Made by a program: the position numbers and the translations under genes | In this document: positions 15,372-21,099 of the stretch, piece after piece | How positions within the stretch are numbered: position 1 is the stretch's first letter | Layout: the number at the start of each line of letters is the position of its first letter | Origin: an uncultured Bacteroidales bacterium | Lineage (GTDB): Bacteria; Bacteroidota; Bacteroidia; Bacteroidales; WCHB1-69 | Reading direction: 5' to 3' | DNA: 21,764 nt | NCBI GenBank assembly: GCA_937901455.1 | Contig: CALDIA010000134.1 | Location: forward strand, 1 to 21,764 | Notes under the pieces: generated by a model | What the model was told of the DNA's origin: nothing | Seen by the model: the letters and a program-made list of their open reading frames with translations, nothing else | Database searches by the model: none

Positions 15372-16287
15372 TACTTTATGGGTGATATCTGGACCTACGG
15401 CGGTGGGCAAGACCTCCGCCGTTTTGTCTCTCGCAGAGCGCCTGCATGCGCCCATTATCTCTGCTGACTCGCGGCAGTTTTACCGGGAGATGAAGATTGG
15501 CACGGCTTTCCCTACCGATGAGGAACTTGCACGCGCACCCCGCTACATGGCGGGCATGCTTTCCATTCACGATTATTATAATGTGTTTATGTTCGAGCAG
15601 GATGTCCTGCAACTGCTCCGAAAACTGTTTGCCACGCACCCAGTCGTGCTGATGGAAGGTGGCAGCCCCCAATATATTGCCACCGTCTGCGAGGGTATTG
15701 ATGAAACCCCCGATGCCGACCCGCAGGTGCGTGCCTATGTGCAAAACCTCTTTCAACGCAATGGTATTGAAGCCCTCCGTGCCCAATTGCAAGTCCTTGA
15801 TCCAGAATTTTATGCCACTACCGATATTAGGAACCACAAACGAATGATTCGCGCTCTGGAGGTGTGCCTACAGACTCATCAACCCTATTCCAAACTCATG
15901 AACAAAACCAAGAAGTCCCGTGACTTCAAAATTTTGAAATATTACCTTGAACGCCCTATGCCCGAACTCTTCGAACGCATAAACCTCCGTGTGGACAAAA
16001 TGATGGAGAATGGTTTACTCCATGAGGCTGAACAACTCTATCCCTTTCGGGAACTCAACGCCCTGAATACTGTGGGATACAAGGAATTGTTTGCCTATAT
16101 GGATGGCAAATGCTCCCTCCATCAGGCAGTGGAGGATATTAAAACCCACACTCGACGTTATGCTAAAAAACAGATGGTTTGGTTCAAAAAGGATTACCAA
16201 CCTATCAATGCCCGAATGGTGGAGGAAGAAGGGTGGAAACCCGTGCTTCAAAATAGGCCTGAACTGACCGCATTATGTCAACATTGA
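15349..16287 (+). CDS. miaA: tRNA dimethylallyltransferase
   Basis: 312 aa, normal length. It transfers a dimethylallyl group to N6 of A37 in tRNAs that read codons starting with U. The P-loop is GPTAVGKTS (15-23), followed by ISADSRQFYREMKIGTAFPT for tRNA and substrate contacts, EGGSPQYI in place of the common GGSGLYI, HKRMIRALEV, and LNTVGYKELFAYMDG near the C terminus. ATG 15349 overlaps the end of the acidic gene by 23 bases. The P-loop sits at the proper distance from it, and no other ATG is available before the P-loop in this frame. A GTG at 15382 would truncate the first strand. Confidence 0.95.
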   Translation: MNSTSLCNTLWVISGPTAVGKTSAVLSLAERLHAPIISADSRQFYREMKIGTAFPTDEELARAPRYMAGMLSIHDYYNVFMFEQDVLQLLRKLFATHPVVLMEGGSPQYIATVCEGIDETPDADPQVRAYVQNLFQRNGIEALRAQLQVLDPEFYATTDIRNHKRMIRALEVCLQTHQPYSKLMNKTKKSRDFKILKYYLERPMPELFERINLRVDKMMENGLLHEAEQLYPFRELNALNTVGYKELFAYMDGKCSLHQAVEDIKTHTRRYAKKQMVWFKKDYQPINARMVEEEGWKPVLQNRPELTALCQH

Positions 16288-16301
16288 GTGTTGATAGTTT
16301 T
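16278..16301 (+). terminator. Weak candidate terminator at the end of miaA
   Basis: TCAACA (16278-16283) pairs with TGTTGA (16289-16294) around a 5-nt loop and is followed by TAGTTTTT. The stem overlaps the miaA stop codon. It is short and A/T-rich. Confidence 0.35.
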
Positions 16302-16311
16302 TGCTTGACAT

Positions 16312-16344
16312 TTTGTTTTTGAAGGATTAATGTCTGTATATTTG
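16312..16344 (+). promoter_or_regulatory. Promoter of the outer-membrane protein gene (TTTG ... TATATTTG)
   Basis: TATATTTG (16337-16344) is the -7 box. A TTTG at 16312-16315 lies 21 bases upstream, and a second TTTG at 16318-16321 lies 15 bases upstream. This is the clearest two-part promoter in the window. It lies downstream of an earlier in-frame ATG (16330), so the protein must start at 16399. Confidence 0.7.
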
Positions 16345-16398
16345 TGCCAGTTTTTTTGGAATATTTTAATTATTTTTTATAAACCTAAAATTTTAATT

Positions 16399-17091
16399 AT
16401 GAAGAAGATAACAACAATTATGACGGCATTGCTCATGTGTGTTGCCGTATGTTCTTTCGGACAGAGTTCCAAATCTGGTATGTCTATTCAATTAGGTGGC
16501 ATTCTCCCGATGGGTGCTTTTGACAAAACCCCTGTGGGTATGCCGGTTGTTGGCATTGTCCCTGGCGTCAACTCTTTCACAGAAAACGGTGGCGCCATGT
16601 TCGGTGCATCCATTGGCTTGAAGTACACCTATACTTTCCAGAACACGTCTATGGAGAACAGCGGCCTTGGCATCTTTATTTCTGCTGATGGTATGTGGCA
16701 TGCTTTGGACAAGGATGTACGCGATTTGTACGACCTTGCCCGCAAGACGAAACCTATGTATGTAAATGTGCCTATTATGCTTGGTGTCAACTACACCGCT
16801 CAGTTCGGCGATGTGTTTGGCATTTGGGCTGAGGCCGGCCTTGGTGCTGACCTGTTTTTCAAGACCCCGGAAGGTACTTCTGAACAACTTACTAAGTACA
16901 AAACCAGCGCTGAATTCGCTTTCGAGGCTGGCGCCGGTATTCTCTTGGCTCGCACCGTTAGCCTTGGCGCTCACTATTACTGGCTGGGCAATCACAATGT
17001 GATGGTGAAGTCTGATTCCTTCTTTGGCGGCATCACCGATTATCAGATGAAAGTCGGTGTGTGGGCTTTCAAATTGGGCTTCCACTTCTAA
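16399..17091 (+). CDS. Outer-membrane beta-barrel type protein
   Basis: 230 aa. A signal peptide, MKKITTIMTALLMCVAVCSFGQ, is followed by alternating hydrophobic and polar strands rich in Gly and aromatic residues, for example MSIQLGGILPMGAFDKT, SIGLKYTYTFQN, IWAEAGLGADLFFKT and FEAGAGILLARTVSLGAHYY. The chain ends in Phe (VWAFKLGFHF), as outer-membrane barrels usually do. This fits the small porin-like or OmpW-like proteins of Bacteroidota with eight strands. The promoter position excludes the 23-codon upstream extension. It is a single-gene unit. Confidence 0.82.
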   Translation: MKKITTIMTALLMCVAVCSFGQSSKSGMSIQLGGILPMGAFDKTPVGMPVVGIVPGVNSFTENGGAMFGASIGLKYTYTFQNTSMENSGLGIFISADGMWHALDKDVRDLYDLARKTKPMYVNVPIMLGVNYTAQFGDVFGIWAEAGLGADLFFKTPEGTSEQLTKYKTSAEFAFEAGAGILLARTVSLGAHYYWLGNHNVMVKSDSFFGGITDYQMKVGVWAFKLGFHF

Positions 17092-17157
17092 AACTGTTTA
17101 TGTCCTGAGATGGTGTAATGAATAACTGAAATTATTCGTCATATATGTAGTTTTTAT

Positions 17158-17165
17158 TATTTTTG
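17158..17165 (+). promoter_or_regulatory. Probable -7 box TATTTTTG for the lipoprotein at 17212
   Basis: TATTTTTG fits TAnnTTTG and lies 47 bases before the ATG in a very A/T-rich leader. A -33 box is not evident. Confidence 0.55.
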
Positions 17166-17211
17166 CTGCACCATTATACATAGAGAATATTCATTAAAAA
17201 AAATTGCAATT

Positions 17212-17784
17212 ATGAAAAAAGTATTCTATTTGGCAGTTGTAGCCTTAGTAGTGCTCTGCACTGGTTGTAAAGAGGAATACACTACTCCCATCAATCCGCT
17301 TGCCATCAGCTTGTTTGCCCCTGCCGGCAATGGTTCCACTTTCGAGTATGCGGATGCACGTTCCAACAGCGAACCCACGTTCACAGTGACCGTGTCTGAC
17401 TTCAGCGATTACACAAACACTTGCAGTGAACGCAAGGTTTATTCCCAGGCCATCACCTATAAGTTGGGTGGCGAGACCTGTACCGTGTACTCTCCTTCCT
17501 GCATTGAGGACAATCTTGCTTACATCAAGGTGAACGTTCCACACGTAGGTGTTATTGAAATCAATATGGACGCTGAAGGCAAATCTACTAACTGGACCAA
17601 CTATGAGAAGTTGAACTCTTACGATGTGAATGGCGTTTCCTATCCCGATGTGCATAAATTTGACTATGAGATAGGCACTGATGTGTACCATTTCTTCTAT
17701 GCCGAGAACATTGGTTTGATTTGGGTGTACGACAACCAGCAGAAGGTTTCCATGAAGTTGATAGGTAACAACATCCTTCACTAA
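17212..17784 (+). CDS. Lipoprotein of unknown function
   Basis: 190 aa. The N terminus MKKVFYLAVVALVVLCTGC carries a lipobox (LCTGC), with Cys19 lipidated, followed by KEEYTTP. The mature part is a beta-rich globular region with three further cysteines (NTCSERK, GETCTVY, PSCIED). No known domain is recognised. It has its own promoter and two hairpins directly behind it. The preceding gene encodes an outer-membrane protein, so a joint surface role is possible but not shown. Confidence 0.8.
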   Translation: MKKVFYLAVVALVVLCTGCKEEYTTPINPLAISLFAPAGNGSTFEYADARSNSEPTFTVTVSDFSDYTNTCSERKVYSQAITYKLGGETCTVYSPSCIEDNLAYIKVNVPHVGVIEINMDAEGKSTNWTNYEKLNSYDVNGVSYPDVHKFDYEIGTDVYHFFYAENIGLIWVYDNQQKVSMKLIGNNILH

Positions 17785-17791
17785 ATTCTTG

Positions 17792-17806
17792 GGTGGTATT
17801 ACCACC
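17792..17806 (+). repeat. Small hairpin after the lipoprotein gene
   Basis: GGTGGT (17792-17797) pairs with ACCACC (17801-17806) around a 3-nt loop. It is seven bases behind the stop codon, just before the larger terminator hairpin. Confidence 0.6.
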
Positions 17807-17814
17807 GAAATAAG

Positions 17815-17849
17815 ACAGCAAGAGTCGGCCGTCGGCCGACTCTTGCTGT
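17815..17849. terminator. Strong 16-bp hairpin closing the chromosomal block
   Basis: ACAGCAAGAGTCGGCC (17815-17830) and its exact complement (17834-17849) enclose three bases. The T run after the stem is weak on either strand, but stem length and position behind the lipoprotein gene support a terminator. Confidence 0.75.
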
Positions 17850-18234
17850 TAATAAAAGTGCCATCACTATTAGTTCAGCCCACCGCCGATTGGTGAACTT
17901 TTTGTTGTAGCACTATACGCCCCACCATCATACGGCTAACCGGTTCGATGAATTTGACATTTTTTTGGCTTTTCGTCAGCGAAATTCCAAAAATCAGTTT
18001 GTCCCGTTTCTGTCCCGATTCAAAAGCAAAAATCAGCAAACCATATTTGTAATTTGCTGATTTTTATTGTTTTATAAGACTTTGAGCGGAAAACGATAAT
18101 TGCGTGCCTTATATTCCTTTTTGATAATCAACATCTTACAATTTCGATTTTTCCTTCTTGAACGGTGGGTTGAATGGTTTTCACCCCAGCAATTCGCCCA
18201 ATAGAGACCGCATCGTCTCGGCGGCAAAAGTTCA
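17850..18234. other. Non-coding stretch at the left border of the accessory block
   Basis: 385 bp without a convincing gene. It holds an 11-bp direct repeat TGTCCCGnTTC at 18000-18010 and 18011-18021, the hairpin at 18028-18065, and a small GAGAC/GTCTC inverted repeat (18204-18219) behind the recombinase stop. Base composition becomes A/T-rich here. It could include an integration junction, but no tRNA end or matching att copy was seen. Confidence 0.5.
18028..18065. terminator. Symmetric hairpin, possible bidirectional terminator
   Basis: AAAAATCAGCAAA (18028-18040) pairs perfectly over 13 bp with TTTGCTGATTTTT (18053-18065), with a 12-nt loop. The A/T flanks give a T run on both strands. 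It lies between the chromosomal lipoprotein gene and the leftward recombinase gene. Confidence 0.6.
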
Positions 18235-18852
18235 CTATGCGATATCCCTCACCTTACGGAGGGTATTGATGGCTGTTCCCGTCAGTTTGGAGACATTGGC
18301 GAGGCTGTAGCCCTTACGCAGCAACCGCAACTCCTCGGCGTACTCCTCCTTCATCTGCTGGTCAGACTTGCGGTAGCCAATCTTGCGCCCGACTTTGCCC
18401 CCATTCGCCCTGTAATGGTTATAGCCGCTCTCCATTCTGCTTCTGATTAGACCACGCTCCATACTGTTGAATTGGGCGAGGATGCCGAGGACAAGGTTGG
18501 CTATCGGATTCGGATTTCCATCGGGCTGCAAGGTCTCCAATCCATTCTGATGGATGTACACGCTGACACCCTGTTCGGTAAGGGATTCCACGACCGACAG
18601 GAAGTCAACGACTCTCCGCGACAGTCGGCTACATTCATATATCAGCACTTTGTCTATGCAATGGTGGCTGACATAGTATAGCAAGCCAGACAAAGCGGCT
18701 CGTTCTTCCATTTTCTTTGCGCCGCTGACTTTCTCGGAAAACTCCTTGACAACCTCATAGCCCATACGGTCGGCATAGTCACGGAGTTCTTCCAACTGTC
18801 TCTGATAGTCTTGGGTGTTCGTGCTTACCCTTGCATAAATGACTGCTTTCAT
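18235..18852 (-). CDS. Small serine recombinase (resolvase/invertase family)
   Basis: 205 aa. It cuts and rejoins DNA through a serine nucleophile. The catalytic start MKAVIYARVSTNTQDYQRQL places Arg8 and nucleophile Ser10 as in gamma-delta resolvase. The second arginine cluster is in YECSRLSRRVVDF, and ILAQFNSMERGLIRSRMESG is the long E-helix region. The C terminus, LRKGYSLANVSKLTGTAINTLRKV, is a helix-turn-helix. The start is ATG 18852, because a TATCTTTG box lies inside the longer open frame. A perfect inverted repeat lies at 18931-18963 upstream. It faces out of the accessory block, leftward. Substrate sites are unknown; inversion or resolution are both possible. Confidence 0.93.
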   Translation of the reverse strand: MKAVIYARVSTNTQDYQRQLEELRDYADRMGYEVVKEFSEKVSGAKKMEERAALSGLLYYVSHHCIDKVLIYECSRLSRRVVDFLSVVESLTEQGVSVYIHQNGLETLQPDGNPNPIANLVLGILAQFNSMERGLIRSRMESGYNHYRANGGKVGRKIGYRKSDQQMKEEYAEELRLLRKGYSLANVSKLTGTAINTLRKVRDIA

Positions 18853-18874
18853 ATCCGCTGTTTTTAATACACGG

Positions 18875-18882
18875 CAAAGATA
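18875..18882 (-). promoter_or_regulatory. -7 box TATCTTTG for the leftward serine recombinase
   Basis: On the - strand TATCTTTG ends 22 bases before ATG 18852. It fixes the start codon by excluding the upstream 30-codon extension. Confidence 0.75.
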
Positions 18883-18930
18883 CAAAATATTTCCATAACT
18901 TCCAGTGCTAAAGCAACTTAACCTAAAAAA

Positions 18931-18963
18931 TATTTTTGACACGAAACAGGGCTGTCAAAAATA
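18931..18963. repeat. Perfect 11-11-11 inverted repeat upstream of the recombinase
   Basis: TATTTTTGACA (18931-18941) and TGTCAAAAATA (18953-18963) are exact reverse complements separated by 11 bases. Each arm contains a TATTTTTG box, one on each strand, pointing inward. It may be an operator or a recombination site of the adjacent serine recombinase. Confidence 0.8.
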
Positions 18964-19246
18964 GGGGCAGTAAAGATTAATTTGATACGAATCGGATTTT
19001 GATAAATATGACTTATGTATATGCTCGCCGACCCGACACCCACACCGCACGATTCACCAACACACCCGACCGACCTGCGCTTATTGACCTGCCTTGAACA
19101 ATGAGATTGTGTTTGACTGTAACAACTTGAGAAACAGTGTGTTCGAGTGATGCTTGTGGTGGGGTGATTTTTTTTGTGTGCGTTTGCGATTTTTTTATTA
19201 TATTAGGGTATAAGGAATGAAATTTCTAACAGTAAAATTTAATAGT
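18964..19246. other. Non-coding stretch with strong strand skew
   Basis: About 280 bp with no supported gene. Bases 19025-19075 are C/A-rich with repeated CCGAC and CAC elements. Bases 19130-19200 are G/T-rich, with GTGTG elements and runs of eight and seven T. No TAnnTTTG box is clear before the small gene that follows. Confidence 0.5.
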
Positions 19247-19486
19247 ATGAAAAAACATCAAGAAATTAGCAGCAACCAAACAAACGCTGCACAGGCAAAT
19301 GCAATCACGGTTGCAAAGAACATCGTTCTACCCAAACAAACCTGCTGTATCTGCGGCAAGAAGTTCGAAGGCTATGGCAACAATGCATCTCCCGTGGTGG
19401 AGGGCTGTTGCTGCGATGACTGCAACAGAAATGTGGTGATACCCGCACGAATCCTATTCTATAGGAGAATGAACACTATAAATTAG
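19247..19486 (+). CDS. Small zinc-ribbon-like protein of mobile-element type
   Basis: 79 aa from ATG 19247; an in-frame ATG at 19217 would add ten residues. Two cysteine knuckles are seen: CCIC (Cys33, 34 and 36) and CCCDDC (Cys54-56 and 59), separated by GKKFEGYGNNASPVVEG. Each contains a CxxC pair, as in a zinc ribbon. The core pattern C.CGKxFxGYGNNxxPVxxGxCCDxCNxxVVIPAR resembles short proteins that I associate with Bacteroidota phages and integrated elements; this is from memory. It could bind nucleic acid. The N terminus is Gln/Asn/Ala-rich and probably disordered. Confidence 0.65.
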   Translation: MKKHQEISSNQTNAAQANAITVAKNIVLPKQTCCICGKKFEGYGNNASPVVEGCCCDDCNRNVVIPARILFYRRMNTIN

Positions 19487-19603
19487 TGTTTTGCTGAAGG
19501 AGACCGATGCTGTGAAGGGGAATAATCTGATGAGCGTGCAAACAGCGGACAGAATCAGAAATGGTCTGAAAGGCGGTGCGTACAGACTTGTTACGTAGAA
19601 GAA

Positions 19604-19625
19604 AAGGGAGGCTCGCGCCTCCCTT
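19604..19625 (-). terminator. Rho-independent terminator for the leftward 175-aa gene
   Basis: AAGGGAGGC and GCCTCCCTT form a perfect 9-bp stem around TCGC. On the - strand the stem is followed by TTCTTC after a TT pair. It lies 24 bases beyond the stop of the gene at 19650. Confidence 0.8.
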
Positions 19626-19649
19626 CCTGACAAAAGTATTGAACAGCGA

Positions 19650-20177
19650 TTACTCGCCAATCCGTTTTATTCTGTGCTGCGGCAGCGGCTTGACTTGATT
19701 GCCGTCACGGGTGATTTCCATCATAGCAGTCTCGGTGAGGACCAAGATTCTCGGCAAACTGTAAACCCTCATTATCTCCACGGCGGTGGCAATCGTTCCC
19801 GCTCGGTCACTGATTTCCCCGACCAAACTGACGCAAAGGCTCTTCTCGTTATACACCGATTCTCCGCTTTTGTATTCGTCGGAGAAGTAGTGTCCGACGC
19901 TGAATCCGCTTTCTCCGCCAACTCGTTGGGATTGAAGGTACTTGGTGAGGTTAAGCGTCAACGAGTCAATCGTGATTCTGCATTTTGGATTGTCAGGCAA
20001 AACGATAAAGTTGTTCTCAATCTTCTTTGCCGATGGGAAACTCTCACTCTCGTAGAGTGGTTCGGTCTGTGTGGCTGAAAAGGTTTTCCCAGTCACCTCT
20101 TGTACGTGTATGTTGCTTGCAAGATTCTCTTTGATTGCCAAAAACTCTTTGATTTTTAGAACTTTAGTTGATTTCAT
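19650..20177 (-). CDS. Protein of unknown function, 175 aa
   Basis: From ATG 20177 the protein begins MKSTKVLKIKEFLAIKENLA; a TTG three codons earlier is also open. It is hydrophilic, with no signal peptide or membrane segment. The middle reads NPKCRITIDSLTLNLTKYLQ, with later beta-like stretches KSLCVSLVGEISDRAGTI and PRILVLTETAMMEITRDGN. No family is recognised. A TATTTTTG box ends six bases before the ATG, so the message would be nearly leaderless. It is divergent from the gene at 20228 across a long dyad, and has its own terminator at 19604-19625. The divergent layout with a shared dyad suggests co-regulation. Confidence 0.65.
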   Translation of the reverse strand: MKSTKVLKIKEFLAIKENLASNIHVQEVTGKTFSATQTEPLYESESFPSAKKIENNFIVLPDNPKCRITIDSLTLNLTKYLQSQRVGGESGFSVGHYFSDEYKSGESVYNEKSLCVSLVGEISDRAGTIATAVEIMRVYSLPRILVLTETAMMEITRDGNQVKPLPQHRIKRIGE

Positions 20178-20183
20178 TTTGCG

Positions 20184-20191
20184 CAAAAATA
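20184..20191 (-). promoter_or_regulatory. -7 box TATTTTTG for the leftward 175-aa gene
   Basis: On the - strand TATTTTTG fits TAnnTTTG and is followed after six bases by the ATG at 20177, implying a leader of only 0-4 nt. It overlaps the left arm of the dyad at 20189-20238. Confidence 0.5.
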
Positions 20192-20238
20192 TTTTTCATA
20201 GTATTTATAACCACCTATAAATACACTATGAAAAATAT
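20189..20238. repeat. Long imperfect dyad between two divergent unknown genes
   Basis: The left arm (20189-20209, 21 nt) and right arm (20216-20238, 23 nt) are reverse complements except for two extra bases (GT/AC) in the right arm. The centre is six bases. The outer 14 bp (ATATTTTTCATAGT and its complement) are exact. The right arm covers ATG 20228, and the left arm touches the -7 box of the divergent gene. It fits an operator for both genes or an mRNA hairpin hiding the 20228 start. Confidence 0.8.
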
Positions 20239-20647
20239 ATTTGATACTATGAACGATATTGAAGTGCAGGTCGGCGAAACCACCCAAGAACGAGTGGACT
20301 TTCTCTCTAAAAGTGTGAACGATTTCATTGACAATGTGTATTTTGCCTCGCACAGCATTCTGCATCAAACACTTTCGCCCGTTCACGGGTTCACTTATGA
20401 AGAAATGCGGAGACTTGTTGACGCGATGGAAACATTCTACCAATATGCGGACGACCCTGTGGCGATTTGCGTTGTTGATGTGTTGGAATCCCTCGCCAAA
20501 GCCCAAAAGCAAGGATATGGTAAGTTTGAGGACATTATGGGAAAAATTGTTGCTTTGGGCAAGGATGACTCCACGGAAATTTGTTACAGGGTGTATGTCT
20601 ATCTCCGCTTGAAGCAGATAATGATAGAATGTTTTGAGGAATTCTAA
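20228..20647 (+). CDS. Protein of unknown function, 139 aa
   Basis: It begins MKNIFDTMNDIEVQVGETTQ and appears wholly alpha-helical: SKSVNDFIDNVYFASHSIL, YEEMRRLVDAMETFYQYA and EICYRVYVYLRLKQIMIECF. It is acidic, with no membrane segment and no recognised domain. An alternative start, ATG 20249 (MNDIEV), is attractive because a TATATTTG box at 20236-20243 would begin transcription right there. ATG 20228 lies inside the dyad. The C terminus (D..EI..RVY..L..I) resembles the end of the frameshifted gene at 20660-20972, so the two may be distant paralogues. Confidence 0.6.
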   Translation: MKNIFDTMNDIEVQVGETTQERVDFLSKSVNDFIDNVYFASHSILHQTLSPVHGFTYEEMRRLVDAMETFYQYADDPVAICVVDVLESLAKAQKQGYGKFEDIMGKIVALGKDDSTEICYRVYVYLRLKQIMIECFEEF

Positions 20648-20659
20648 AGTTTGCAACCC

Positions 20660-20972
20660 TTACTCTGACTGATTGCACCACCGTATGAGGCTGTCGAGCA
20701 GATACAATCTGAAAAATATCTCAACAGCCTCTCCGTCTGTTATGTTGTGGGCTTTTCTTTTCCATTCGCTGTCGTTTTTTACAGTAATCAGTTCGATAGC
20801 CATTATGTTCTTAAAACCCATCATTTTTGCAAGGATTGGAATGCTTTTGATGTTTTTTTTTAGCCTTGTATATCAGTTTGAGGTCTGCTTTGGTGAATTT
20901 TCCGACTGGTCGCAACAAGAAGTCCTCAAGGTCAAATTCGTTATGGATTTTTTCAAAGTTCAATTTGTCCAT
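20660..20972 (-). pseudogene. Unknown 103-aa protein interrupted by a one-base shift in a run of nine A
   Basis: ATG 20972 opens MDKLNFEKIHNEFDLEDFLL, continues RPVGKFTKADLKLIYKAKK, and meets nine A (20853-20861 on the + strand as T9). Read straight on, it stops at TAA 16 codons past the run. One base back, it continues for 61 more codons as IKSIPILAKMMGFKNIMAIE, later EAVEIFFRLYLLDSLIRWCN, to TAA 20660-20662. Both halves have a coding-like amino-acid mix. The open frame on the opposite strand (20673-20999) is its shadow. Possible causes are a real mutation, a slippage-controlled on/off switch, -1 ribosomal frameshifting on A-rich codons, or a sequencing error. A perfect palindrome sits six bases before the start. 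No family is recognised. Confidence 0.65.
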
Positions 20973-20978
20973 ATAGCG

Positions 20979-20999
20979 TTATATATGTTCCATATATAA
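20979..20999. repeat. Perfect 21-bp palindrome upstream of the frameshifted gene
   Basis: TTATATATG (20979-20987) and CATATATAA (20991-20999) are exact reverse complements around TTC. The distance to the start codon at 20972 is six bases. It could be an operator or a leader hairpin. Confidence 0.75.
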
Positions 21000-21067
21000 G
21001 TTATTTATCAATGAACGGAAATGACTATGCCAAGGCAAGAAACCTTCATAAGCCCTTTCTTTCCCCG

Positions 21068-21075
21068 TAAATTTG
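21068..21075 (+). promoter_or_regulatory. Probable -7 box TAAATTTG for the Mpi-family recombinase
   Basis: TAAATTTG fits TAnnTTTG and lies 24 bases before ATG 21100. A second near-match (ACATTTTG) follows at 21078-21085. The box excludes the in-frame TTG at 21073 as start. Confidence 0.55.
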
Positions 21076-21099
21076 CTACATTTTGCCGTAAAAAAGACT

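Noticed and set aside
17875..18063. 62 open codons on the - strand reading into GISLTKSQKNVKFIEPVSRM
   Set aside because: It looks faintly protein-like, but it has no start codon before its last third, contains the 13-bp hairpin and matches no family I know.
19491..19598. Possible 36-codon gene from TTG 19491 (LLKETDAVKGNN, ending GGAYRLVT)
   Set aside because: It lies right after the zinc-ribbon gene and could be a small peptide, but it has only a TTG or a late ATG start, no family and no promoter.
20673..20999. 108-codon hydrophobic open frame on the + strand
   Set aside because: It is the complement of the frameshifted - strand gene at 20660-20972. Its Phe/Leu-rich look comes from the A/T-rich antisense, and it runs through the palindrome at its end.
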